A DNA stretch of 27,757 nucleotides from Minisyncoccota bacterium (lineage in GTDB: Bacteria > Patescibacteriota > Minisyncoccia > Minisyncoccales > CG1-02-41-26): the NCBI GenBank assembly GCA_028712605.1, contig JAQTPV010000007.1, positions 1 to 27,757 on the forward strand, in the 5' to 3' direction. The translations under genes and the position numbers were made by a program. Positions 19,675 through 27,499 of the stretch are shown here, one piece after another (positions within the stretch are counted from its first letter, which is position 1; every line of letters starts with the position of its first letter). Below the pieces are notes generated by a model. That model was not told where the DNA came from, made no database searches, and worked only from the letters and a program-made list of their open reading frames with translations.

Positions 19675-21498
19675 TTATACCACTTCTTTTAAATAACACT
19701 CCTCGCAGTAAACAATCTCTGGTCTATCAGGAGAATAAGAGGTTTGGAAGGTGTTGAGGCAGGGGTTGGTACCGTGATTGTGGGTAGTGGTATTCTGGTA
19801 GAGGTTATTACTGGAGTGAGTGCCATGACATTGACACTGTCTCTTCCAGAGCTTCAGGGGATTACGTTGTTTAAGACGCCCGTAGTGTCTGCAGTTGGGA
19901 CAGAGTCTGGGTAGGGGGAGGTTCATCTTTTTGTAGAACTGTAACTCTTGAGGGATTATTCTGAAGGCAGTGGTGCATTGTTCGTTACAAGCTCCCTTAT
20001 GTTCGCATTCAATGACTTCATTTAAGATGGGGTCATTTACGTCCTTGATATTATCTGGGATGTCTGCTGTTTTCATTGTTATCTGGTAGCTTCTCTCTTC
20101 AGGGTCACGCCAAGCGTAACCTTTTTCAATAGCCTCTTCCTTGGTTAAAGGAAAGTATTCTTGAGCTATGGTTTCATTGTAACAGAAAGGGGAAAGCTCT
20201 GGTGGGAAGAACTCCCCGTACTTATAGACTCTTCCTTTCTTGTCTATGTAGGGCATATCATTCATGTGCTCTATGATTTTGGGCACTAATTGCCCGTACT
20301 CTTCTTTTGAGTACTGCTTGTTGAGGATGCAATACTGCTTGTTACGCAAACCAACACAGCCGAAACAATCCGCACAGCTAAAACACAGGTCGCAGTAAGC
20401 TAAGTTGCGTGAAGGATCAACAACATTACAAAACTTCACGTTGTAAATTTCTTCGTTACCTACTGTTTCGTAAGCTAATTCACCTTTGCCCAAACCATAG
20501 TTATCTGAAATATCTTTGCAACCATATAAACGTGCTGAATGGCGACAATTTTCTAAATTATGAGCAGCGAAACAATTATGGGTATTTTTACAGTCCCTCA
20601 GAAAATCACCGGTGGAATTAACGCAATTTCTGAACCGAGACGCTCGGTGTGGTTTTACTAAAATCAACTGTTCAAATTTTTCCTTGCCCCCTAATTGTTT
20701 CACGAAGCTAGCCAGATCAAATTCTTTTTTTCTTCTTTCATATTCTTCGCGCGATAGTTGTTCGCCCCAAAAAACGTATTTTTGATTACGTAAGCCTACC
20801 CCGCCAATGCAATCTTGGCAGTTGCGACAGTCATACAAGAAAGCTGAGTTGATGCAGTCCTCGGAATTAGAAAGGAAAATAGAATTATGACATCGCTCTG
20901 TGTCTATACACTCATAAACCATTTCCGACTTAAAAACAAAAAGTAAATCAAGACCGTTTTTTACTGCATTAATATTGGTACAATAAGAGCAATCTTCGCT
21001 CGGCACCACGCTAAAGCAAAGGTAGAGATTTTTACTTTGATAAGCTTGATTAGCGTATGTAGAATCAGTACATTGTAAATTAAAGATAGGGATACGAGGC
21101 ACTTTTTCTTGTAAAACATGAAACTGCGCAAAAAATGGCTTGGAGAAATCATACTCTCGGCTATAAACTCCTGCCTCCCATTTATCAGACCACCACTCAC
21201 CTTGTTCATATACTCGGAAAGGCTTATCTGGAGAGTAAAGGCAAACCATTTCCTTGCCTGAAAGATCACTCTCCTTCTTATAAAGAGCTCGCTCGTTTCT
21301 CCAAGTCATTCTTCTAATTAACCGGCACTCCGGACACCAAGTTGGAGGGGGGACTTTTATTTTCTCATAAAAATCAAAGTCCTCTGGTTCTATCGCAAAT
21401 TCAGATTTACAATTTTGGCATATTTTTTTACAGTTTTGCCTGCCCGCCGGAGCTTCAGCGTAGGTGGGGCATTGTTTTGTTTCCTTTTGCATATTCAT
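19675..21498 (-). CDS. Cys-rich multi-zinc-ribbon protein, 607 aa
   Basis: A large cytoplasmic protein of a type I associate with CPR genomes; function unknown. The N-terminal ribbon has C27-x2-C30 and C55-x2-C58 around DFDFYEKIKVPPPTWCPECR. A related ribbon lies near the C-terminus (C504-x3-C508, C533-x2-C536 around QFYKKMNLPLPRLCPNCR), followed by a CQCHGTH segment and a last pair C598/C601. The middle is packed with Cys spaced by 2-4 residues, and contains a module used twice: CRNCQDCIGGVGLRNQKY (about 224-241) and CFSCADCFGCVGLRNKQY (about 372-389), each followed by an SREEY/SKEEY helix. Residues 11-21 (PTYAEAPAGRQ) appear to be an in-frame insertion. The gene is 48 bp after the upstream small protein gene and probably shares its message. 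Confidence 0.8.
   Translation of the reverse strand: MNMQKETKQCPTYAEAPAGRQNCKKICQNCKSEFAIEPEDFDFYEKIKVPPPTWCPECRLIRRMTWRNERALYKKESDLSGKEMVCLYSPDKPFRVYEQGEWWSDKWEAGVYSREYDFSKPFFAQFHVLQEKVPRIPIFNLQCTDSTYANQAYQSKNLYLCFSVVPSEDCSYCTNINAVKNGLDLLFVFKSEMVYECIDTERCHNSIFLSNSEDCINSAFLYDCRNCQDCIGGVGLRNQKYVFWGEQLSREEYERRKKEFDLASFVKQLGGKEKFEQLILVKPHRASRFRNCVNSTGDFLRDCKNTHNCFAAHNLENCRHSARLYGCKDISDNYGLGKGELAYETVGNEEIYNVKFCNVVDPSRNLAYCDLCFSCADCFGCVGLRNKQYCILNKQYSKEEYGQLVPKIIEHMNDMPYIDKKGRVYKYGEFFPPELSPFCYNETIAQEYFPLTKEEAIEKGYAWRDPEERSYQITMKTADIPDNIKDVNDPILNEVIECEHKGACNEQCTTAFRIIPQELQFYKKMNLPLPRLCPNCRHYGRLKQRNPLKLWKRQCQCHGTHSSNNLYQNTTTHNHGTNPCLNTFQTSYSPDRPEIVYCEECYLKEVV
21437..21471. repeat. In-frame GC-rich palindromic element within the Cys-rich gene
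   Basis: An imperfect inverted repeat, TGCCTGCCCGCC against the reverse complement of GGTGGGGCA, with a GC content far above the surroundings. On the coding strand it gives most of CPTYAEAPAGRQ near the N-terminus, before the first ribbon. It looks like a dispersed palindromic element inserted in frame; genome-wide copies cannot be checked here. Confidence 0.5.
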
Positions 21499-21546
21499 TT
21501 AATTTATTGAGCTAATTTTAACCCAATGCAGTAATAAGGTAAAGGA

Positions 21547-21816
21547 TCAGGCCATTAGAGATTTCACTATTTTCTTCTGCTCATCTATTATTTTGTCCCA
21601 ACCCGGCTCATTTATTTCTCCTAAGAATTGACCCTTCCTTTTAATAAAATCAATCAATTTATTTATGATGTTAGGATTTTGGGTTAATTTATTTATGGCA
21701 TTATCCCTCATTTTTTCATCGGAGATCAAGAAAATTATGTACTGCAACTCCTCCATTTCTTCTCGGGAAAGGCCTAGTGTGTCTAATAATATTTTTTGGA
21801 GGGATTGGTAGGTCAT
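21547..21816 (-). CDS. Small helical protein, paralogue of the gene at 19177
   Basis: An 89-residue cytoplasmic helical protein beginning MTYQSLQKILLDTLGLS and ending EQKKIVKSLMA. It is about 57 percent identical by hand alignment to the protein at 19177-19515; the shared GEINEPGWDKI block near the C-terminus is the most conserved part. The frame is open further upstream to 21879, but the perfect promoter at 21839-21866 lies inside that extension, so the start at 21816 is preferred. It is first in the minus-strand order small protein, Cys-rich protein, small protein, and is divergent from the TrmB regulator. Function unknown. Confidence 0.75.
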   Translation of the reverse strand: MTYQSLQKILLDTLGLSREEMEELQYIIFLISDEKMRDNAINKLTQNPNIINKLIDFIKRKGQFLGEINEPGWDKIIDEQKKIVKSLMA

Positions 21817-21838
21817 ATTATTTTTATTATGTTGTCCC

Positions 21839-21866
21839 ATTATAGCATATCTATATACATTGTCAA
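21839..21866 (-). promoter_or_regulatory. Promoter of the small protein/Cys-rich unit
   Basis: On the minus strand TTGACA (21861-21866), a 16-bp spacer and TATAAT (21839-21844) preceded by TG-C: both boxes are perfect, with an extended -10. The -10 box ends 22 nt before the ATG at 21816, so the leader is about 16 nt. Confidence 0.8.
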
Positions 21867-21893
21867 TGCCCTTAGTCACGGGAAGTAGTGAAC

Positions 21894-21926
21894 AGCCATA
21901 TATTGTATGGGCTGGTGGATATCACC
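21894..21926. promoter_or_regulatory. Two dyad sequences between divergent promoters
   Basis: AGCCATA...TATGGGCT (21894-21913, one-base imperfect) and GGTG-GATAT-CACC (21914-21926) lie between the promoters of the small protein gene and the TrmB gene. They are placed where an operator for the divergent regulator would be. Prediction from symmetry and position only. Confidence 0.35.
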
Positions 21927-21945
21927 CTATTACTGTCTAAAACTA

Positions 21946-21974
21946 TTGACACAGAATTTGAGAAGGTGTATAAT
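21946..21974 (+). promoter_or_regulatory. Consensus sigma-70 promoter of the TrmB-family gene
   Basis: TTGACA, exactly 17 bp, TATAAT: a perfect match to the consensus, the strongest promoter in the window. It predicts an 84-nt leader, unusually long for this window, with alternative pairing segments. Confidence 0.85.
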
Positions 21975-22064
21975 AGAACCGTATAAAATTTTTCAGGGAA
22001 TCGGTCTCCTTATTAACTTACCCTGTGGCTTAAAAGGAACTTGATTCTCTGGATTAGTTGATGC

Positions 22065-22832
22065 ATGACCAACAAGGAAGCACTTTTAGAGCTTGGCTTC
22101 ACCGATAAGGAAGTGAGAATTTATTTAGCTTTATTAGAAATGGGTAAAGAAACCGCCAGTGAAATAGCCAGACAAGCGGGCATTCAAAGGACTACTGCCT
22201 ATAATATTTTAAACATTTTAGCCGGTAAGGGTTTAGTACGGCTTTCAGGTAGAGAGCCCAAAACAGAATATGTGGCTGAATCTCCAGATAAAATTACCGA
22301 GCTCTTAAAAGAACAAACTCAAGAGATCCAAGAAAAATTAAAAAAGGCTACTAAACTAGTCCCGCAATTAAAATCAGCGCATAAAGTGGGGGAAAGGCCT
22401 AAAATTAAGTTTTACGAAGGAAAACAAGGCTTGATTGAGGTTTATGAAGACACTTTAACTTCCCATGAGACAATTAGGGCGTATGCTACTGTTGATGAAA
22501 TGCATAAGGCCCTGCCTGGTTATTTTCCTGAATACTATCGCAGAAGAACCAAGAAGGGCGTTGCTACCAGAGGCATTATCCCTAAAACTGATATTAGCTT
22601 AGAGCGAACAAGGCATAATAAAGAAGAGTTACGCACGAGTGTTTTTGTGCCAGCTGATAAATATTATTTTTCACCGGAGATTAATATCTACGATAATAAA
22701 ATAATGATTGCTTCCTGGCGGGAGAAGCTTGGCATTATTATTGAATCAGCTGAAATAGCTGATGCTATGAAAAAAATTTACGAATTAGCCTGGCAGGGCG
22801 CCAAAAAGCTAGATGAGAAAAAAGATAGGTGA
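22065..22832 (+). CDS. TrmB-family transcriptional regulator
   Basis: TrmB proteins are winged-helix regulators, best known in archaea for control of sugar uptake and metabolism. The 255-residue protein has a winged helix at about 5-70 (LGFTDKEVRIYLALLEMG, then SEIARQAGIQRTTAYNILNILAGKGLV as turn and recognition helix). A charged coiled-coil-like helix (about 80-110) follows, then a C-terminal ligand- or phospholipase D-like domain (KIKFYEGKQGLIEVYEDTL, RAYATVDEMHKALP, IYDNKIMIAS) that resembles the effector region of other bacterial members. The ligand is unknown. It has the strongest promoter in the window, a long leader and a terminator, and is divergent from the small protein/Cys-rich unit. 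Confidence 0.85.
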   Translation: MTNKEALLELGFTDKEVRIYLALLEMGKETASEIARQAGIQRTTAYNILNILAGKGLVRLSGREPKTEYVAESPDKITELLKEQTQEIQEKLKKATKLVPQLKSAHKVGERPKIKFYEGKQGLIEVYEDTLTSHETIRAYATVDEMHKALPGYFPEYYRRRTKKGVATRGIIPKTDISLERTRHNKEELRTSVFVPADKYYFSPEINIYDNKIMIASWREKLGIIIESAEIADAMKKIYELAWQGAKKLDEKKDR

Positions 22833-22843
22833 ATGTTTGCAAT

Positions 22844-22875
22844 CCAAAAACACCTCTTTGAAGAGGTGTTTTTGG
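22844..22875. terminator. Bidirectional intrinsic terminator
   Basis: A perfect 15-bp inverted repeat (22844-22858 with 22861-22875; core CACCTCTT/AAGAGGTG) with A-rich and T-rich flanks lies between the convergent TrmB and L,D-transpeptidase genes. Confidence 0.85.
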
Positions 22876-22902
22876 GTAATCCTTTTTGTTGTTTCCTTTT
22901 TG

Positions 22903-24426
22903 TTATTGATGATTATGAACCATAGTGCCAGGGTTTTCAGCGTCAGCTACAACCTCGGTCTGCTGGCCATTCAACTTAGGTAAAATTTTATCAAAAACAA
23001 ATTTAGCATCGCCTTGGGTCATATTGGTGCAGCCAGCGCTTTGTTGGGTGCCAAACCTGTCGTGCCAGTAAGTGCCGTGGATGGCGTAAGAATCATGGTA
23101 AAACATTACCGAAGGTACGTCCGGGATATCGTAGCCATGCTCAAAATTAGGCGGATTATCCTTCATCCTCTTTTTAATCAGTTTATAGCGGATACTGTAA
23201 GTGCCTTCAATTGTTTCCGAACCTTTTCGGCCGGTGGAGACAAAGGTTGCGAAAACCGGTTTGTCGTATTGAAACAGGGTAAATATTTCTTTCTTAGTGT
23301 CAACGTCAATCCAATAATCTTTTTCTTTAACTCCTTGGGGGATTTGAAATTCCTTAGGTGGTTCTGGTTGCGGCAGGGGATTAACGGCTTCAGAGAAGAC
23401 ATAGCCTCTAGCATACTTTCCTCCATCAATTTGATACCAATGATTATTATTGTTGATTTGTTCTCCGGCTACCTCGTCTAAGACTTTGACTCGGTTAATA
23501 GTGGATAATTCTCCCATAATGTCTGATTTGGTAGTTGGCTCTTTTCTAACCCTGGTTTGATTGGTATTAATCTGCCCCCACCAGCCTAAGTATTGGAAAC
23601 GATCAGGGCCTAAGATGCCTCTTTGTTGGGGCAACTGGGCGAGAAACTCCCAAGTTACCGCAGAGCCTAAGCCTTGTTCATCAAAAACAATAGCCCGTAC
23701 TTTGTATAACTCGTCTTTTTTAAGCTTTTCGTTGAAACTAATTTCATATTGAAATGATTTTTGTGTTTGGGATTCTTGGGTGGTTGTTGGGGTTGAGGTA
23801 GTGATAATAGCTGTTTGGGGGCGTCCTTGTAAAAATAAAAAAGCTTCTTTGAGGGGATTTTTTGAGGATACTACCACGGCTATCTTTTGTTCGGCTGGGA
23901 AAACTGTTGAATCGCGAGAGGGTATAAAGTCTAGAAAGGCCGGGTATGTTGTATCGCCTTTTGGCAATAGAATGATGAAGCCGTTGCTACTGGTTGAAAT
24001 TTGAGCTGGTTGCAAAACGCCACGGCGCTTTATATTTACCAGGAAATCATCACCTCTCTTTTCATAGTTTAGTTCCTCAATTAGGGGATTATTGATAACC
24101 ATAACGTCATTGTACAAGAAACTGGTGTTTACTTCGCCGACATTGCGAAAAAGAATTTCACTTCGTCCTTCTTGGGGAAATTCTTGCAATGAATATTGAG
24201 GCGTGGCGCTAAGGGCTTTTTGATTGCCTTGGAAGTGGATAATTACTTTTGATCCTTCTTGGGTTTCTGATAAACAAGTGAGGCTGGTTACAGAGTATTC
24301 TCCAGCATATTCGGGCAATTTTTGGTCGGCTGTGGTTATTTTATTTTCATATAAAAAAAGGCCGCCCGAAACTACGGCGATAGAGGCAACTAAAATAACG
24401 AAAAATCGCAAAACGAATGAAATCAT
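22903..24426 (-). CDS. Membrane-anchored L,D-transpeptidase with SH3-like domain
   Basis: YkuD-type enzymes form 3-3 peptidoglycan cross-links or attach proteins to the wall. From the chosen ATG the product has 507 residues: an N-terminal membrane helix (about 5-24), a long extracytoplasmic beta-rich region, an SH3-like segment (RVRKEPTTKSDIMGELSTIN onward) and the C-terminal YkuD domain. The catalytic signature has His450 (IHGTYW) and nucleophile Cys466 in SAGCTNM; the family usually has SHGC, so the histidine before the Gly-Cys is alanine here. A GTG 33 nt upstream would add 11 residues but lies inside an operator-like palindrome, and ATG 24426 has GGAG 4 nt before it. It is divergent from the ABC exporter. 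Confidence 0.9.
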   Translation of the reverse strand: MISFVLRFFVILVASIAVVSGGLFLYENKITTADQKLPEYAGEYSVTSLTCLSETQEGSKVIIHFQGNQKALSATPQYSLQEFPQEGRSEILFRNVGEVNTSFLYNDVMVINNPLIEELNYEKRGDDFLVNIKRRGVLQPAQISTSSNGFIILLPKGDTTYPAFLDFIPSRDSTVFPAEQKIAVVVSSKNPLKEAFLFLQGRPQTAIITTSTPTTTQESQTQKSFQYEISFNEKLKKDELYKVRAIVFDEQGLGSAVTWEFLAQLPQQRGILGPDRFQYLGWWGQINTNQTRVRKEPTTKSDIMGELSTINRVKVLDEVAGEQINNNNHWYQIDGGKYARGYVFSEAVNPLPQPEPPKEFQIPQGVKEKDYWIDVDTKKEIFTLFQYDKPVFATFVSTGRKGSETIEGTYSIRYKLIKKRMKDNPPNFEHGYDIPDVPSVMFYHDSYAIHGTYWHDRFGTQQSAGCTNMTQGDAKFVFDKILPKLNGQQTEVVADAENPGTMVHNHQ

Positions 24427-24441
24427 ACTGCTCCGATAATC

Positions 24442-24462
24442 TTTGTGATAATGTATCACAAA
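24442..24462. promoter_or_regulatory. Operator-like 9-3-9 palindrome
   Basis: TTTGTGATA-ATG-TATCACAAA is a perfect inverted repeat with 9-bp arms and a 3-bp spacer. It sits between the divergent L,D-transpeptidase and ABC exporter genes, within 16 bp of the first start codon and 50 bp of the second. The geometry fits a dimeric regulator; the binding protein is unknown. Confidence 0.6.
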
Positions 24463-24511
24463 CCCAGCTTTCTTGCAAACTAATCAGCGACAGGTTAAAT
24501 TAAAGGGGTAT

Positions 24512-26272
24512 ATGAGGAATCACACCCTTAAAACTTTGCGTATTTATTGGGAGTATTGTACGAGGCACAAGGTGTCATTATCTTTAGTTATAGGCTCCGT
24601 AACGAGCGCTTCAATACTAAATGCTGTATTCCCCCTGTTTTTTAAAAGTTTTTTTGACACTTTAGCTAGTCAGGAACCGAAAGAAGTCATTTTTGGGACC
24701 TTGACCAGCATTTTATTTTGGCTAGCTTTTTTATATTTCTTGCAGTGGTGTTTTTGGCGAGTAGCTAGTTTTGCCAACATCCATTTCCAATCCAAGATTA
24801 TGGCTGAAATGGCCAATGATTGTTTTGCTTATTTACACAAACACTCCTTTTCTTTCTTTCAGAATAACTTTGTAGGGTCATTGGTTAAAAAAGTAAAATG
24901 GTTTACCAAGGCCTTTGAAGACATCGCGGATAAGGTATTTTGGAACCTTTTAACTTTAGCCGTCAATCTAGTTATCATCATTTATGTCCTGTCCACGAGA
25001 AACTATCTTTTAGCCGTTGGGGTGTTGATTTGGCTCGTAATTTTTTTCGTCATTAACGCTATTTTTATTAGATATAAGCTTAAACATGATATCAAGCGGG
25101 CCCAGATTGAGACTGAATCAACGGGCCTGTTGGCTGACACTATTACTAACAGCCATACTATCCAGCTTTTCAACGGCTATGAAAGCGAGAGGGCTAAATT
25201 TGGGGACACAACAGAAAGATTACGCAAGATTAGATATTTCACTTGGAACTTAAGCGGCTGGTTTGAAGCGGGGCAAGGCTTTTTGATGATTTCTTTAGAA
25301 ATAGGAATGCTGTTTTTAGCCCTGCATCTCTGGCGAGCTGGGATCCTAACCGTTGGAGACTTCGTTTTAATTGAAAGCTACTTAGTGGATATGTTCATTA
25401 GGGTTTGGGATTTTGGCAAAATCATCCGGCACATCTATGAAACCCTAGCTGACGCTGAAGAAATGACCGAGATTTTAGAAACGCCTCACGAAATTACTGA
25501 TATCCCAACTGCCAAAGAGTTATTGGCGAAAGAAGGGAAAATTGAATTTAAAAATGTGGATTTCTACTATAATCAGACTCGACCAGTACTCCGTAACTTT
25601 AATTTGATTATTGGCGGCAGAGAAAGGCTGGCTTTAATTGGTCCGTCAGGCGCTGGCAAAACCACAGTTGTCAAATTGCTTTTGAGGATTTACGATGTGT
25701 CTGATGGCAAGATTTTGATTGATGGACAAAACATTAATAAAATCACCCAAAATAGTTTAAGGGGGGTGATTAGTTTAGTGCCCCAAGATCCAATCTTGTT
25801 CCACCGCACCTTAATGGAAAATATCCGTTATGGACGACCTGGGGCCACAGACGAAGAGGTGATAGAGGCTTCTCAAAAAGCCCGTTGCCATGAGTTTATT
25901 AGTCAATTGGACCAGGGTTATAATACTTATGTTGGCGAACGAGGGATTAAGTTGTCGGGAGGCGAGCGTCAACGAGTAGCGATTGCCCGAGCCATTTTAC
26001 GCAATTCTCCCATCTTGGTTTTAGATGAGGCCACCTCCAGCTTGGATTCTGAATCGGAAAGATTGATCCAAGAGGCCATCAGCGAGTTGATGAAAGAAAA
26101 AACAGTTATTGTCATCGCTCATCGTTTATCCACCATTCGGCAAATGGATCGCATTATCGTGATTGATAACGGTAGAATTATGGAAGAGGGGACCCACCAG
26201 GAGTTACTAGCTCGGGCTGGCGGTCAATACAGAAAGCTTTGGGAAATCCAAGCCGGTAGCTTTATGGAATGA
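24512..26272 (+). CDS. ABC exporter, fused permease and ATPase
   Basis: A half-transporter of the MsbA/multidrug exporter type that would act as a dimer. The N-terminal part has about six membrane helices (residues about 23-310), and the ATPase domain follows with Walker A GPSGAGKTT (about 377-385), Q loop VPQDP, signature LSGGERQRVAIARAI (about 481), Walker B ILVLDEATSSLD (about 502) and the switch histidine in IVIAHRLST. The frame extends to a TTG at 24473, but ATG 24512 is preceded by AAGGGGT at short distance and gives 586 residues. It is divergent from the L,D-transpeptidase gene, which makes an envelope-related substrate plausible but not proven. It ends 9 bp before rarA. Confidence 0.92.
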   Translation: MRNHTLKTLRIYWEYCTRHKVSLSLVIGSVTSASILNAVFPLFFKSFFDTLASQEPKEVIFGTLTSILFWLAFLYFLQWCFWRVASFANIHFQSKIMAEMANDCFAYLHKHSFSFFQNNFVGSLVKKVKWFTKAFEDIADKVFWNLLTLAVNLVIIIYVLSTRNYLLAVGVLIWLVIFFVINAIFIRYKLKHDIKRAQIETESTGLLADTITNSHTIQLFNGYESERAKFGDTTERLRKIRYFTWNLSGWFEAGQGFLMISLEIGMLFLALHLWRAGILTVGDFVLIESYLVDMFIRVWDFGKIIRHIYETLADAEEMTEILETPHEITDIPTAKELLAKEGKIEFKNVDFYYNQTRPVLRNFNLIIGGRERLALIGPSGAGKTTVVKLLLRIYDVSDGKILIDGQNINKITQNSLRGVISLVPQDPILFHRTLMENIRYGRPGATDEEVIEASQKARCHEFISQLDQGYNTYVGERGIKLSGGERQRVAIARAILRNSPILVLDEATSSLDSESERLIQEAISELMKEKTVIVIAHRLSTIRQMDRIIVIDNGRIMEEGTHQELLARAGGQYRKLWEIQAGSFME

Positions 26273-26281
26273 TCTTTTTAT

Positions 26282-27499
26282 ATGGTTGATTCATTAAATA
26301 ACAAAAAGCCGTTAGCAGATAGGATAAGACCAGAAACGCTGGATGATTTTTTGGGTCAAGATGAAATAGTGGGGCAGGGCAAGCTGTTAAGGCAGGCCAT
26401 AGCGGCTGACAAGATCCCCTCCATGATCTTTTGGGGCCCACCGGGTTCAGGTAAAACCACCCTGGCTTTCATTATCGCTAAACAAACTAAGGCTGAGTTT
26501 ATTAAATTTAGCGCTGTTACTAGCGGCCTGAAAGATCTGCGGGAGGTAGTCAAAAAATCCCAGCAAAATGAATGGCAGGGCCAAAGAACCATTTTGTTTG
26601 TTGATGAAATCCACAGATGGAACAAAATTCAACAAGATGCCTTACTGCCCCATGTGGAGAGGGGGCTTATTACTCTAATCGGTGCCACCACCGAAAACCC
26701 CAGCTTTGAAGTGAGGGGTGCTTTGTTATCAAGGTGCCGTGTTTTTGTTTTGAAGCAATTAACCCCCCAGCAAATTGTTACTCTTTTAGTTAGGGCGATT
26801 AAGGATAAGGAAAACGGACTAGGGAACATAAAATTAAAGGCTCCTCCTAAAATTTTAGAAAGTATTGCCCAAATGAGTAACGGCGACGTCAGAACAGCCT
26901 TGAACGTTTTAGAATACGCCGCCTCTTTATCCAAGGAGATCACCATTGATATTGTTAAAGAGGCTTTTCAAAAATCTTATTTACTCTATGATAAAGACGG
27001 CGACGAACATTACAATATTATTTCAGCTTTGCATAAGGCTATGCGAGGGTCTGATGCTGACGCTGCTTTATATTGGTTGACTCGGATGTTAGAGGCAGGG
27101 GAGGACCCACTGTATGTGGCCAGAAGGATTGTGAGGTTTGCTTCAGAAGATATAGGCTTAGCCAACTCTCGGGCCCTAGAGCAGGCCGTGGCCGCCTATA
27201 ACGCTTGCCACTTTATCGGTATGCCAGAGTGTAACGTGATTTTAGCTCAAGCTGTTGTTTATATGGCTAAGTGCAAAAAGTCCAATGAGCTTTATATGGC
27301 TTATGGAAAAGCTAAAAAAGACGTTGAGGACTTTGGTAACTTGCCTGTTCCCTTGCATATCCGTAATGCTCCCACCAAGCTAATGAAAGAGCTTGGCTAC
27401 GGCAAAGACTACAAATACAGCCCGGACTTTAATTACCAAGAAAATCAAGATTATCTACCTGATAAACTTCGTGGCCGTAAATATTTTAAAAATTTATGA
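26282..27499 (+). CDS. rarA: Replication-associated recombination protein A (RarA/MgsA)
   Basis: RarA is an AAA+ ATPase related to clamp loaders that acts at stalled replication forks. Of 405 residues, the N-terminal part has RPETLDDFLGQDEIVG, Walker A WGPPGSGKTT (about 51-60), Walker B LFVDEIHRWNKIQQDALLPHVERG and sensor 1 TENPSFEVRGALLSRCRVF. The C-terminal half has the family segments KAMRGSDADAALYWLTRMLEAGEDPLYVARRIVRFASEDIGLA and PVPLHIRNAPTKLMKELGYGKDY. Length is normal, slightly below E. coli's. The TGA stop overlaps the next ATG by 4 bp (ATGA). Confidence 0.96.
   Translation: MVDSLNNKKPLADRIRPETLDDFLGQDEIVGQGKLLRQAIAADKIPSMIFWGPPGSGKTTLAFIIAKQTKAEFIKFSAVTSGLKDLREVVKKSQQNEWQGQRTILFVDEIHRWNKIQQDALLPHVERGLITLIGATTENPSFEVRGALLSRCRVFVLKQLTPQQIVTLLVRAIKDKENGLGNIKLKAPPKILESIAQMSNGDVRTALNVLEYAASLSKEITIDIVKEAFQKSYLLYDKDGDEHYNIISALHKAMRGSDADAALYWLTRMLEAGEDPLYVARRIVRFASEDIGLANSRALEQAVAAYNACHFIGMPECNVILAQAVVYMAKCKKSNELYMAYGKAKKDVEDFGNLPVPLHIRNAPTKLMKELGYGKDYKYSPDFNYQENQDYLPDKLRGRKYFKNL

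Noticed and set aside
21817..21879. Longer form of the 89-aa small protein with 21 extra residues
   Set aside because: The extension covers a perfect TTGACA-N16-TATAAT promoter and has no match in the paralogue.
23014..23481. 155-residue plus-strand ORF within the L,D-transpeptidase region
   Set aside because: It is the antisense shadow of a clear YkuD coding frame and shows no family features.
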